Source of the DNA: Flavobacterium sp. 1355
Lineage (GTDB): Bacteria > Bacteroidota > Bacteroidia > Flavobacteriales > Flavobacteriaceae
NCBI RefSeq assembly: GCF_017833415.1
Contig: NZ_JAFICC010000013.1
Span: forward strand, 62,001-126,000
Direction: 5' to 3'
Length of the DNA: 64,000 nt
The translations under genes and the position numbers were made by a program. A model generated the notes under the pieces. That model worked only from the letters and a program-made list of their open reading frames with translations, made no database searches and was not told the origin of the DNA. Positions 41,342 to 49,639 of this stretch are shown piece by piece; within the stretch, counting starts at the first letter, position 1, and each line of letters starts with the position of its first letter.

Positions 41342-42107
41342 TATTTCTCTATTGTTTTCAATGCTTTTGGTTCACGCTCAGGAAACCACAAAAAAAGATA
41401 TTGTACAAATAGACGAAAAAGCTAAAACAAAACCATCTCCTCAGCAAGCAAAAATTGATACGCTTCCCAAAACGGATCGATACGGGCTGCGGGTTGGTGT
41501 AGATTTATACAAACTGACACGTGGTTTTTATGATAAAGATTATAAAGGAGTTGAGTTTACAGGAGATTTTCGTCTGACTAAGAAATATTATTTAGCTGCA
41601 GAATTAGGTTTTGAAGACAAAACTACTGATGACGACAGACTAAATTCTTCAGCAACAGGAACGTATATAAAAGGAGGTTTTGATTATAATACATATCAAA
41701 ACTGGCTTGACATGGAAAACCTTATAACCATTGGGTTACGAGGAGGATTCAGCACTTTTAGTCAGCAATTAAACAGTTATAAGATATATAATCCAAATCC
41801 TTATTGGGGAGAACAGCCATCAATTGTTTCCGGGGAAAAATACAACGGCCTTACGGCAGCGTGGCTTGAAGTTGCCGCAGGAGTTAAGGCAAAAGTCTTT
41901 AACAATATATTTGTTGGTTTTGCTGTACAGCTAAAACTTTTAGTAAGTAATAAGGAACCGGGAAATTTTGAAAACCTTTATATTCCGGGTTTTAACAGAA
42001 CATATGACGGAAATTTTGGAGTAGGTTTTAATTATACCGTCTCTTATTTTATTCCGCTTTACAAGAAAAAAGTAATTGTTCCGGAAATTGTTACTCCGAA
42101 AAAGTAA
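41313..42107 (+). CDS. DUF6048 family outer-membrane beta-barrel-like protein
   Basis: 264 residues from ATG 41313. The signal peptide (MKHTLKYFFSISLLFSMLLV) is followed by a Lys/Asp-rich linker and a run of amphipathic beta strands (YGLRVGVDLYKLTRGFYD, FRLTKKYYLAAELGFED and others) ending in a hydrophobic strand and a basic tail. This looks like a small outer-membrane barrel. Overlap with the DUF6452 lipoprotein gene suggests that the two work together. Function unknown. Confidence 0.82.
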   Translation: MKHTLKYFFSISLLFSMLLVHAQETTKKDIVQIDEKAKTKPSPQQAKIDTLPKTDRYGLRVGVDLYKLTRGFYDKDYKGVEFTGDFRLTKKYYLAAELGFEDKTTDDDRLNSSATGTYIKGGFDYNTYQNWLDMENLITIGLRGGFSTFSQQLNSYKIYNPNPYWGEQPSIVSGEKYNGLTAAWLEVAAGVKAKVFNNIFVGFAVQLKLLVSNKEPGNFENLYIPGFNRTYDGNFGVGFNYTVSYFIPLYKKKVIVPEIVTPKK

Positions 42108-42109
42108 TC

Positions 42110-42289
42110 TAAGGTACTAAGATGCTGAGATACTGAGGTGCTGAGGTTTTTTTCTTTGAATTTATAAATAATAAAGCCACGAACTCCCGAATTAATTATT
42201 ATTCAAGAATTTGTGGCTTTCTTTTTAAGTTTACTTTAGTCCCTTAAAAGTCTTAGAACCTCAGCATCTTAGTGCCTCAGAACCTTAGA
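42110..42289. repeat. Octamer-periodic repeat, copy 4, flanking a terminator
   Basis: The left arm (42110-42147) is octamers CTAAGGTA, CTAAGATG, CTGAGATA, CTGAGGTG; the right arm (about 42252-42289) is CTTAGAAC, CTCAGCAT, CTTAGTGC, CTCAGAAC, CTTAGACT. Between them is a terminator hairpin (42173-42220). Confidence 0.8.
42173..42226 (+). terminator. Rho-independent terminator after the DUF6048 gene
   Basis: AAAGCCACGAA (42173-42183) pairs with TTTGTGGCTTT (42210-42220), 11 bp with one G-T pair, followed by CTTTTT. It can also serve the opposite strand. Confidence 0.8.
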
Positions 42290-42526
42290 CTAACCTATTT
42301 CCCTAATTCCTTTTATAAAAATCCATTTCATAAAAAGTTTTTCACCGTCTTTGGTTTTTACTGCGTGAAATTTAGGCGAGATTAAAGTCGCCACAATAAA
42401 AGATGTCAGCGGTATCCAAATTCCTGTTAGTTCTGTATATTCAGCAATTATAAATCTCCCTGCAACAAATAAAATTGCGAAACATCCTAATTGATATAAA
42501 AAAGCTCTTACTTGTAGTTTTGTCAT
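42290..42526 (-). CDS. Small hypothetical membrane protein
   Basis: 78 residues. Two predicted membrane helices (about 10-29 and 33-50), and a basic C-terminus that ends FMKWIFIKGIREIG. The TAG stop (42290-42292) lies in the octamer repeat arm. The gene is flanked by repeat blocks on both sides. I do not recognise the family. Confidence 0.68.
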   Translation of the reverse strand: MTKLQVRAFLYQLGCFAILFVAGRFIIAEYTELTGIWIPLTSFIVATLISPKFHAVKTKDGEKLFMKWIFIKGIREIG

Positions 42527-42534
42527 TTTTTTTT

Positions 42535-42759
42535 AAAGTTGCTAAGGTTCTGAGGTACTAAGATTCTAAGTTTTGAAAAGCTTAAAATTTATTACTTAAC
42601 CTTAAATTATTAAAGTTGCTAAGATTTTGAGGTACTAAGATTCTAAGTTTTGAAAAGCTTAAATATATTACCTAATCTTAATTATTAAAGTTGCTAAGGT
42701 TCTGGTGCTACTATTCTAAGTTTTGAAAAGCTTAAATATATTACCTAACCTTAATTATT
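42535..42759. repeat. Three tandem copies of a 73-77-bp unit containing the octamer repeat
   Basis: Units at 42535-42611, 42612-42686 and 42687-42759. Each begins AAAGTTGCTAAG, carries octamer elements (GTTCTGAG, GTACTAAG, ATTCTAAG) and continues with TTTTGAAAAGCTTAAA and a TTA-rich tail. Unit 3 has lost several bases in its octamer part. A final half-arm overlaps the stop codon of the THUMP methyltransferase gene. Confidence 0.88.
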
Positions 42760-42776
42760 ATATAAAACTCAGGACC

Positions 42777-43934
42777 TTAGACCTGAAATTTCGTTCTCTT
42801 ACTTCCCTCGTACATTTCGTATTTTACCAAACGTGCTTCAAGGCTTCCGTTAAAAAGTTTGATTTTTCTGGATGGTTTTAGTCCCACAAATTTTAGTGCT
42901 TCAAGATTTGCAGTTATAAACCATGCGTTTGTACCCGGGTAGCTTTTCTTTAAGGTATCGCCAATATTTTTATAGAACTCTTCCATATGGATATCCAGAC
43001 GCTCATCATAAGGCGGATTAAAAACCATATGCAATTTTCCTTCAATGTCTTTTTCAGAATCAAAAAAGTTATTTTCTGAGACTGTAACATAATCTTCTAA
43101 ATTAGCATTTCTGATATTATCTTTGGCTTTGCTTACAGCACTTGGCGCTTTATCAAAACCTTTTATAGTATAATGAAATTCCTTTGTTTTTTTCATAAGG
43201 CTGTTTACAATCTGATCAAATAAATCATTGTCCCAGTCTTTCCATTTTTCAAAAGCAAATTCTTTTCGGTTAATATTTGCCGGAATATTGCAGGCAATCA
43301 TCGCCGCTTCTGCCAAAAAAGTTCCAGAACCACACATAGGATCCAAAAAATGGCTCTGTCCTTCCCAGCCTGACAACAATAAAATCCCTGCTGCCAAAAC
43401 CTCATTTATAGGTGCTATATTGGTAGCTGTTCTATAACCGCGTTGGTGCAAAGAATTTCCCGAAGTGTCCAAAGCGACAGAAACCTGATCTTTATCTATA
43501 TGAACATTAATACGCAAATCAGGAAAAGCCTTATCAATACTTGGGCGCTGCCCTGTTCTTTCTCTAAACTGGTCTACGATGGCATCTTTACATTTTTGAG
43601 AAACAAACTCCGAATGATTAAAATAGGTAGAGTGTACTGTAGCATCGATTACAAATGTTTGGTTGGCGTTTAATAATTTTGACCAGTTTATACCAGAGAT
43701 CCCTTTATACAATGCCTGCTCGTTATTGGCTCTGAAAGAATATATTGGTTTTAAGACTTTAAGGGCAGTTCGCAGCGACAGATTGGCTTTATACATAAAA
43801 CCTTTGTCTCCCTTGAAACTTACCATTCGTACTCCTTTTTCTACTTCCTGAGCACCTAGCGCACGTAATTCATTCTCTAATATTTCTTCAAAACCAAAAA
43901 AACATTTGGCTATCATTCTAAAATTTTCTTCCAT
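42777..43934 (-). CDS. THUMP-domain class I SAM-dependent RNA methyltransferase
   Basis: 385 residues. An N-terminal ferredoxin-like plus THUMP region (about 5-155) with FFGFEEILENELRALG, then a Rossmann methyltransferase with LDPMCGSGTFLAEAAMIA (motif I, about 190-207) and the catalytic FNPPYDERL. This matches the RlmL N-terminal/YpsC type, which makes N2-methylguanosine in 23S rRNA or tRNA. The TAA stop (42777-42779) is part of a CTTAG repeat element. Confidence 0.92.
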   Translation of the reverse strand: MEENFRMIAKCFFGFEEILENELRALGAQEVEKGVRMVSFKGDKGFMYKANLSLRTALKVLKPIYSFRANNEQALYKGISGINWSKLLNANQTFVIDATVHSTYFNHSEFVSQKCKDAIVDQFRERTGQRPSIDKAFPDLRINVHIDKDQVSVALDTSGNSLHQRGYRTATNIAPINEVLAAGILLLSGWEGQSHFLDPMCGSGTFLAEAAMIACNIPANINRKEFAFEKWKDWDNDLFDQIVNSLMKKTKEFHYTIKGFDKAPSAVSKAKDNIRNANLEDYVTVSENNFFDSEKDIEGKLHMVFNPPYDERLDIHMEEFYKNIGDTLKKSYPGTNAWFITANLEALKFVGLKPSRKIKLFNGSLEARLVKYEMYEGSKRTKFQV

Positions 43935-44055
43935 CTTTATATTTGAATTAAAACAGATTTGCTATCAAAATCAAATCTGCATTAAAAACTTTACTTTATA
44001 CATAACGATTCACAAGGTATCGTTGCGAAATAGTTATTTTTCGGCAAAAATACAC

Positions 44056-44063
44056 TAAATTTG
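44056..44063 (+). promoter_or_regulatory. -7 promoter element of the methyltransferase gene at 44094
   Basis: TAAATTTG (TAnnTTTG), 30 bp upstream of ATG 44094. Confidence 0.55.
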
Positions 44064-44093
44064 CGGTACTTTGAATTAATTGAAATAGAATAA

Positions 44094-44858
44094 ATGTCTG
44101 ACGCACCTAACTCATCAACACCAAATCAGGAAAGCAATAACGAAAATTGGTTTACTTCGTGGTTTGATACTCCGTATTATCACATTCTTTATAAAGACAG
44201 AAACTACCGCGAAGCTCAGATTTTTATGGATAATCTGACACATTATCTTAATCTTCCTGAAAAAGCAAAAGTTCTTGATCTGGCATGTGGAAAGGGACGT
44301 CATTCTATATACTTAAATCAATTAGGTTTTAATGTCTTAGGAGCTGATTTATCTGAGAACAGTATTGCAGAAGCCAGTAAAAACAGTAATGAAACGCTGC
44401 ATTTTAAGGTACATGATATGCGTGAGCCTTTTGATGAAAAGTTTGATGCAATATTCAATCTATTTACCAGTTTTGGTTACTTCGAAAGCGATGATGACAA
44501 TCTTACAACCTTAAAAGCCATCAAAGAAAGTTTATCTGAATATGGTTTTGCCGTAATTGACTTTATGAATGTAACTCAGGTAATTGAAACTCTGGTTCCC
44601 GAAGAAGTAAAAACCGTTGACGGAATTGATTTTAAAATTAAAAGATACGTTGAAGACGGACACATTCTAAAAGAAATTGATTTTGAAGATCAGGGCAGAA
44701 AATTTCATTTTACCGAAAAAGTAAAAGCTTTGACTTTAAAGGATTTTGAAGATCTAATGGCTGAAGCGGGTATTTTTCTATTAGATATTTTTGGAGATTA
44801 TAAACTCAAAAAATTCCATAAAACAGAAAGCGAACGATTAATTATGATTTTTAAATAG
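44094..44858 (+). CDS. Class I SAM-dependent methyltransferase
   Basis: 254 residues. Motif I is VLDLACGKGRHSIYL (about residues 61-75), followed by NVLGADLSENSI (acidic end of beta2) and FDAIFNLFTSFGYF. The N-terminus FTSWFDTPYYHILYKDR is typical of a small-molecule methyltransferase group in Bacteroidota. The substrate is unknown. An inverted repeat lies 12 bp after the stop. Confidence 0.88.
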   Translation: MSDAPNSSTPNQESNNENWFTSWFDTPYYHILYKDRNYREAQIFMDNLTHYLNLPEKAKVLDLACGKGRHSIYLNQLGFNVLGADLSENSIAEASKNSNETLHFKVHDMREPFDEKFDAIFNLFTSFGYFESDDDNLTTLKAIKESLSEYGFAVIDFMNVTQVIETLVPEEVKTVDGIDFKIKRYVEDGHILKEIDFEDQGRKFHFTEKVKALTLKDFEDLMAEAGIFLLDIFGDYKLKKFHKTESERLIMIFK

Positions 44859-44870
44859 TTTGTGTAATCG

Positions 44871-44904
44871 TTATTGTACAATCGGTTGGCCGATTTTACA
44901 ATAA
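44871..44904. promoter_or_regulatory. Inverted repeat between the methyltransferase and ZIP genes
   Basis: Arms 44871-44885 and 44890-44904 pair at 14 of 15 positions around a TTGG loop (core AATCGG-TTGG-CCGATT). No T tract follows on the plus strand, so a terminator is doubtful. It ends 38 bp before the ZIP transporter start and could be an operator. Confidence 0.45.
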
Positions 44905-44942
44905 ACAGTTAGGCAATAAAACAAATCAACGATTAAACCAAA

Positions 44943-45614
44943 ATGATGAATTATCTATTACCTTTATTTTCTGTACTTTTAGGATATATTGTGGCTTTGT
45001 TTTTTAAACCACAAAACAAAACCAATTTAAAATTATTATTGGCATTTAGCGGTTCATTTTTACTGTCATTGACCGTTATGCACCTTTTACCCGAAGTTTA
45101 TCATTCGCACAATCATAATATAGGGCTTTTTATCATGATCGGAATTTTATTCCAGATCATTCTTGAATTTTTTTCCAAAGGCGCCGAACATGGCCATGTC
45201 CACGGACATGCGCAAATGTCGCAGATTCCCTGGCTTCTTTTTATAAGCCTTTGTATTCATGCTTTTTTAGAAGGTTTTCCGGTAAGCCATCACCACGATC
45301 TCGCAATCGGAATTGCTATTCATCATTTGCCAATCGCAGTAATTTTAACGACATTTTTTATCAATGCCAGTTTAAACAAAAAAGCCATTTTTGCTTTTAT
45401 GATTACTTTTGCTGTCATGACGCCATTAGGTACCATAGCATCTGCTTATTTACCCGTTTTAAATGATTATTATACCGAAATCACAGCCATTGTAATCGGT
45501 ATTTTATTTCACATTTCATCCACCATTATTTTTGAAAGCAGCGAAGGACACAAATTCAATGTCGCCAAAGTTTCGATGATCGTTCTCGGAATTTTATTGG
45601 CATTCTTTTTATAA
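44943..45614 (+). CDS. ZIP family metal transporter
   Basis: 223 residues, eight predicted helices. A His-rich loop HGHVHGHAQM (about residues 81-90) and the helix IV/V metal-site histidines in HHDLAIGIAIHHLPIAV are characteristic. It imports divalent metal (zinc or iron) across the inner membrane. The protein is at the short end of the family. ATG 44946 is an alternative start. A nested palindrome follows. Confidence 0.9.
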   Translation: MMNYLLPLFSVLLGYIVALFFKPQNKTNLKLLLAFSGSFLLSLTVMHLLPEVYHSHNHNIGLFIMIGILFQIILEFFSKGAEHGHVHGHAQMSQIPWLLFISLCIHAFLEGFPVSHHHDLAIGIAIHHLPIAVILTTFFINASLNKKAIFAFMITFAVMTPLGTIASAYLPVLNDYYTEITAIVIGILFHISSTIIFESSEGHKFNVAKVSMIVLGILLAFFL

Positions 45615-45642
45615 TCTGTGTACTACTCCTATTGTTTATAGA

Positions 45643-45732
45643 TATCCTAACAGGTTTTTTCAACCTGTTAGGTATAAATTTACACATACTGAAAAAAAAT
45701 ACCTAACAGGTTGAAAAAAACCTGTTAGGATA
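45643..45732. repeat. Nested double palindrome after the ZIP gene
   Basis: Two hairpins, each with an 11-bp stem CCTAACAGGTT/AACCTGTTAGG (45646-45672 and 45702-45729). The first 33 nt (45643-45675) are also the reverse complement of the last 34 (45699-45732) except for one extra A, so the whole can fold as one long cruciform. The T- and A-rich loops allow termination in both directions. It separates the convergent ZIP and receptor genes. Confidence 0.85.
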
Positions 45733-45785
45733 CTAACTATTATATTTCTGTTTCAAATTATCTAATCATCTCATTGGCTAATTAT

Positions 45786-48173
45786 CTAATTTCCCGTTCT
45801 CTTTCTTTCTTCCTGATTTCCAAAATTACGTTCCTTCACATTAATCTTTTTGTTTCCAAAATTGTAAACCACAGATAAACGAACAAATCGGTTACTTTCA
45901 TTTTGACTGTAAACTTGTTTTACACCATTTACAACCGAAACAAAATCTTTTAAGTAAGAAGTATTAAATATATCATTGGCCAGAAATGCAACCTGTAATG
46001 TTTTATTTAAAAAATCCTGTTTGAAACCAATGTCAAAACTTGACATATATCCAACTTCATACAAACCATTTTTAAAAGGCGTACTGTAACTAAAATCAAT
46101 TTGAAGTTTCGTGGTTTTTCCTAAAATAAAAGTATTATTTGTAGAAAAATCAATTTGCAGGCTGTTTGACGGTGTTGCGTTTATATCTTTTATAAATTCA
46201 GTTTTTGAGCCCAAAAAGTATAACGAATTTTCACTCTGCCACCAGTCTGAAAAACCAGCTGAGTAACTTTCTCCCAGTCCATAATTCAAACCTTTAAAAT
46301 AGTTTTCACGCGTGATAATCTGCGTGTTTGTTTCGGGAATTGAGGTGAATACAACGCCATATCCATTTGTAATTACATTCATAAAAATGCTCGTTCTCAG
46401 AATCTCTTTATACGAATGTGACAATTCAAAATTATCACTAAATGAAGGTCTTAAAAAAGGATTTCCTTCAGAATAACTATTACTGTTAATATAAACCTTA
46501 AACGGATTCAGTAAATCAAAACGGGGCCTGTTGATTCTTTTTCCATAATTGAGACTAAAGCTGTTATTCTCGTTTTTCTTATATGAAGCATAAAATGTTG
46601 GAAACAATTTCAAATAATCATTTACATTTTCCTGGTTCAGCGTTTCAGAAAATCCGCTTGTTTGGGTATTTTCAATTCTTAATCCCATTTGAAGATTCCA
46701 TTTTTCATTTATTTTTTTATCTCCGTTAATATAAATTGCCTGATTATTTTCAGTGTATTTAAATCGGTTAGATTGGTTTGGGTCTAATTCTGGCGTTCCT
46801 GTAGTATTATTGTAAAAAAGTACATCGCTCACACTATTTGTAAAACTCATTTTTGCGCCATAAGATAAATTCAATGCCTTAAGCGGATGTTCCATATCTG
46901 CCTTGAAACTCCAGTTATCAATATCCTGATTCGAAATATTTCTCCCTGCCTGATTTACATCAACAAATTGCATATCGGGAGTATAATTATTGGCGATAAA
47001 GTCACGGTCGAATTTTGAACTGTAATTAAAATAATCCACATCAAAAGACAACTTTCGGTTCAGAGAATCTAATTTAGTTATCAAATGCGCATTGTAAGTC
47101 TGGTTTTTAGATCCTTTATCAGTAAAGCTCTTATTCAATGTTACATCCTTCAATTCATTTTGAAGATTATATTTTTCAATTCTGATATCTGAACCAAAAT
47201 CCGGATTGTTCCTGTCATTCAAAAACTGAAAACCAATTGTTGTCGACTTAGAAAAATCATAATCCAAAGCTAGTTTTCCCGAAAGATTTTCATCCTTAAC
47301 TTTTGTTGTACTGCTCATTTTAGAAAGCCCGTCAGGAAAATACATTTTAAGAGATTCATCGGCATTTTTATAACCCGTTTTTCCGTTTACACTTGCAGAA
47401 AATCTAAACTTATTTTTATTGTAGAAAAAATTATTTCTCAAAGTATAAACACCATATTTATTCTGGTCATAAGAAGCCGTAGTTGTATTTTTCCAGGAAT
47501 CACGCACTCCTTTTTTCATAATAATATTGATAAGTCCGCCAGTTCCGTCTGCTTCATATTTTGCGGGAGGATTACTAATGATTTCAATATTTTTGATATC
47601 ACCTGCCGATATTGATTTTAAGAAATTATTCAGTTCCTCACCTGTTAATTCAATCAAACGTCCATCGATCATGACACGTGAAGTTCCTTTTCCTAATATC
47701 ATAATCAGATCATTTTTTACAACCACCCCAGGCGCTGTATTAATCGCACTCAAAGCATCGCCTCCAGTTGTTGTAACATTATTTTCCAGATTATAAACCA
47801 AACGATCTGTTTTCTGCTCAATTGTTTTCTTTTTGGACTGAATGACAACTTCGCCTAATTTTGTTGTGTTTTCCTTTAGAATAATGATCCCCAGATCGGT
47901 GTCTTTTTCTAATAAAAAATCTTTTTCATAATCAGTAAATCCCAAAAGATTAATTCCGATTTTATAAAAACCGTTTTTAAGATTCATTTCAAAAGAACCA
48001 TCTTGTTTGGTTGTCGTTCCGTCTATAATTTTTCCTTCTGAGTTTGTTATAGAAACATCTGCCCATTCCAGAGAAGTTGTTTCACTTGTTATTTTCCCTT
48101 TTAATCTTAATTTTGACTGCGCAAAACAAAATAAAGGCAATACTAAAAAAATAAGGAGATTTGCTTTTTTCAT
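45786..48173 (-). CDS. Outer-membrane beta-barrel receptor (TonB-dependent receptor-like)
   Basis: 795 residues. Signal peptide MKKANLLIFLVLPLFCFAQS, then a carboxypeptidase-regulatory-like beta domain (about 22-100), a plug-like region with DALSAINTAPGVVVKND and MIDGRLIELTGEELNNFL, and a long C-terminal barrel of the family-14905 type ending in a hydrophobic strand before a basic tail. Ligand unknown; no TonB box was identified with certainty and no SusD partner is present. The AraC-type regulator directly upstream may control it. Confidence 0.88.
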   Translation of the reverse strand: MKKANLLIFLVLPLFCFAQSKLRLKGKITSETTSLEWADVSITNSEGKIIDGTTTKQDGSFEMNLKNGFYKIGINLLGFTDYEKDFLLEKDTDLGIIILKENTTKLGEVVIQSKKKTIEQKTDRLVYNLENNVTTTGGDALSAINTAPGVVVKNDLIMILGKGTSRVMIDGRLIELTGEELNNFLKSISAGDIKNIEIISNPPAKYEADGTGGLINIIMKKGVRDSWKNTTTASYDQNKYGVYTLRNNFFYNKNKFRFSASVNGKTGYKNADESLKMYFPDGLSKMSSTTKVKDENLSGKLALDYDFSKSTTIGFQFLNDRNNPDFGSDIRIEKYNLQNELKDVTLNKSFTDKGSKNQTYNAHLITKLDSLNRKLSFDVDYFNYSSKFDRDFIANNYTPDMQFVDVNQAGRNISNQDIDNWSFKADMEHPLKALNLSYGAKMSFTNSVSDVLFYNNTTGTPELDPNQSNRFKYTENNQAIYINGDKKINEKWNLQMGLRIENTQTSGFSETLNQENVNDYLKLFPTFYASYKKNENNSFSLNYGKRINRPRFDLLNPFKVYINSNSYSEGNPFLRPSFSDNFELSHSYKEILRTSIFMNVITNGYGVVFTSIPETNTQIITRENYFKGLNYGLGESYSAGFSDWWQSENSLYFLGSKTEFIKDINATPSNSLQIDFSTNNTFILGKTTKLQIDFSYSTPFKNGLYEVGYMSSFDIGFKQDFLNKTLQVAFLANDIFNTSYLKDFVSVVNGVKQVYSQNESNRFVRLSVVYNFGNKKINVKERNFGNQEERKRTGN

Positions 48174-48242
48174 GATTTCTAATTTTAACTTGTTCGATTA
48201 ATTTGAAGCAAAGTTGCCTTAGAAAATCTCCGTACGCGACCG

Positions 48243-48289
48243 ACAAAAAAAGTCGAACCATTTTCTATCACAGAAATTGGTTCGACTTT
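48243..48289 (-). terminator. Rho-independent terminator of the AraC-family gene
   Basis: AAAGTCGAACCA (48249-48260) pairs perfectly with TGGTTCGACTTT (48278-48289), then a T-T mismatch and an inner TTTCT/AGAAA stem. On the minus strand the stem is followed by a TTTTTTT run. Confidence 0.88.
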
Positions 48290-48328
48290 ATTGGCCATGA
48301 AGTACGACTTTTTACAAATAGTTTATTT

Positions 48329-49462
48329 TCAACTATTTCTGTAGGCTGTCGGTGTCAGATTTGTATATTTCTTAAAAGAAGTATTAAACGAAGATTTTGA
48401 ATTGAACCCCACTTCGTATAAAATTTCAAGAACCGTAAGCTGGCTTTTCGACTGATCCTTTAAAATATTCATTGCTTTCTGAATACGGTATTCATTTACA
48501 AAATCAAAAAAATGCTGGTCAATATGATGATTAATCAAAATGGATAAATCCCGAACCGGAATATTAATCTGATTACTCAGTTCCTGAATAGTAAGGGATG
48601 GATCAAGAAAAGGTTCTTTTTCGGTCATATAGTATTTCAGTTCTGTTATCTGTCTTCTTATCAAATCGTTTTGCTCATTTGCAGACTCAGGCTTCTCCTC
48701 TACTTCTGGAAGGATATCTTTTGTAAGTTTCAATTTAGAATTAACTCCCCTGAAAAGTTCCGGATGCTTTAGTGCTTTCATTATAAACCAGCAGGTTATA
48801 AATAAGGCAATAGTGCCAACAAGAACATTTGCCCAAAGGAAAACTTCCCTAAAACCACTGTATCGTATTATATTTTTTAATGCTACAACAGAATGTGCCG
48901 CAAGAAAAACACATGTCATCTGAAAAAGCCATTTGTAAGTCGAAGTACCTGGATTGGTGTAATTTTCTAAATAGATTTCTTTGTATTTTTTCAAAATCAA
49001 AAATACACTCACAATATAAAATACATATTGAAATTCAATCAAAATCTGAATAAAGTAAGTTTCAGACATTTGATTTAAAGGCCCAATAAAACTTCCTTCA
49101 TCAATACTGATGTAAATTCTGGGAATAAAAAGCAAATTGATAATTATAAAAGGGATCAGATGAACTAAATGTTTCCATTGTAATCTAAAATCAGAATAGC
49201 AGGCAGCCATCACATAAAGATAAAACGACGGCATTCCTAACAAACAGAAAGTCGATCTGAAAATCTCAAGATTCCTGTGATTCTCTGTATACATATACAT
49301 AAAAAACCCGCTGAGATCAATAGCAGAGAATATAAAAAAGAAAGCAAATAAACGGTTAGCGAGTTTATTGTCGGTTTTAACAGTCAGCAGAAAAAATGCC
49401 ATTAGCAAAGAAACAAAAACTGAAATCCGGGCTATCCCTTCTAATAAAACTAATTGATCCAT
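48329..49462 (-). CDS. AraC-family regulator with an N-terminal membrane domain
   Basis: 377 residues. Seven predicted membrane helices (about 8-240), then a charged linker and a C-terminal AraC double helix-turn-helix (about 285-377) that ends with the family signature FNSKSSFNTSFKKYTNLTPTAYR. The membrane part resembles 7TM-type sensors of Bacteroidota regulators. It is likely to sense an envelope or membrane signal and may regulate the beta-barrel receptor gene downstream. Promoter at 49481-49509 and a strong terminator: monocistronic. Confidence 0.88.
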   Translation of the reverse strand: MDQLVLLEGIARISVFVSLLMAFFLLTVKTDNKLANRLFAFFFIFSAIDLSGFFMYMYTENHRNLEIFRSTFCLLGMPSFYLYVMAACYSDFRLQWKHLVHLIPFIIINLLFIPRIYISIDEGSFIGPLNQMSETYFIQILIEFQYVFYIVSVFLILKKYKEIYLENYTNPGTSTYKWLFQMTCVFLAAHSVVALKNIIRYSGFREVFLWANVLVGTIALFITCWFIMKALKHPELFRGVNSKLKLTKDILPEVEEKPESANEQNDLIRRQITELKYYMTEKEPFLDPSLTIQELSNQINIPVRDLSILINHHIDQHFFDFVNEYRIQKAMNILKDQSKSQLTVLEILYEVGFNSKSSFNTSFKKYTNLTPTAYRNS

Positions 49463-49480
49463 TTATCTCCTATTATTTAA

Positions 49481-49509
49481 CAAATATAATATTTTACTTG
49501 TTCCAACAA
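49481..49509 (-). promoter_or_regulatory. Promoter of the AraC-family gene
   Basis: On the minus strand TTG (49507-49509), 18 bp, TATATTTG (49481-49488): full consensus, 18 bp upstream of ATG 49462. Confidence 0.7.
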
Positions 49510-49608
49510 GATTTACAAAGTGGTTTCATCAAAAGAAATCATTCAAAAAAGATTTAAAATCATAGTGACTTTGCTTTCTGATTTTTCCCAAATTGCGATA
49601 AAAAAGTT

Positions 49609-49616
49609 TAATTTTG
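49609..49616 (+). promoter_or_regulatory. -7 promoter element of murQ
   Basis: TAATTTTG (TAnnTTTG), 23 bp upstream of ATG 49640. A GGAGG directly after it is too far from the start codon to be a ribosome-binding site. Confidence 0.58.
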
Positions 49617-49639
49617 GAGGATAACTATTTCAGTAAAAA

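Noticed and set aside
42535..42759. CRISPR array
   Set aside because: The units are directly abutting and alike over their full length; there are no unique spacers and no cas genes.
49612..49626. GGAGG as Shine-Dalgarno of murQ
   Set aside because: It is about 20 bp from the ATG and forms part of the promoter region; other genes in the window have no such signal.
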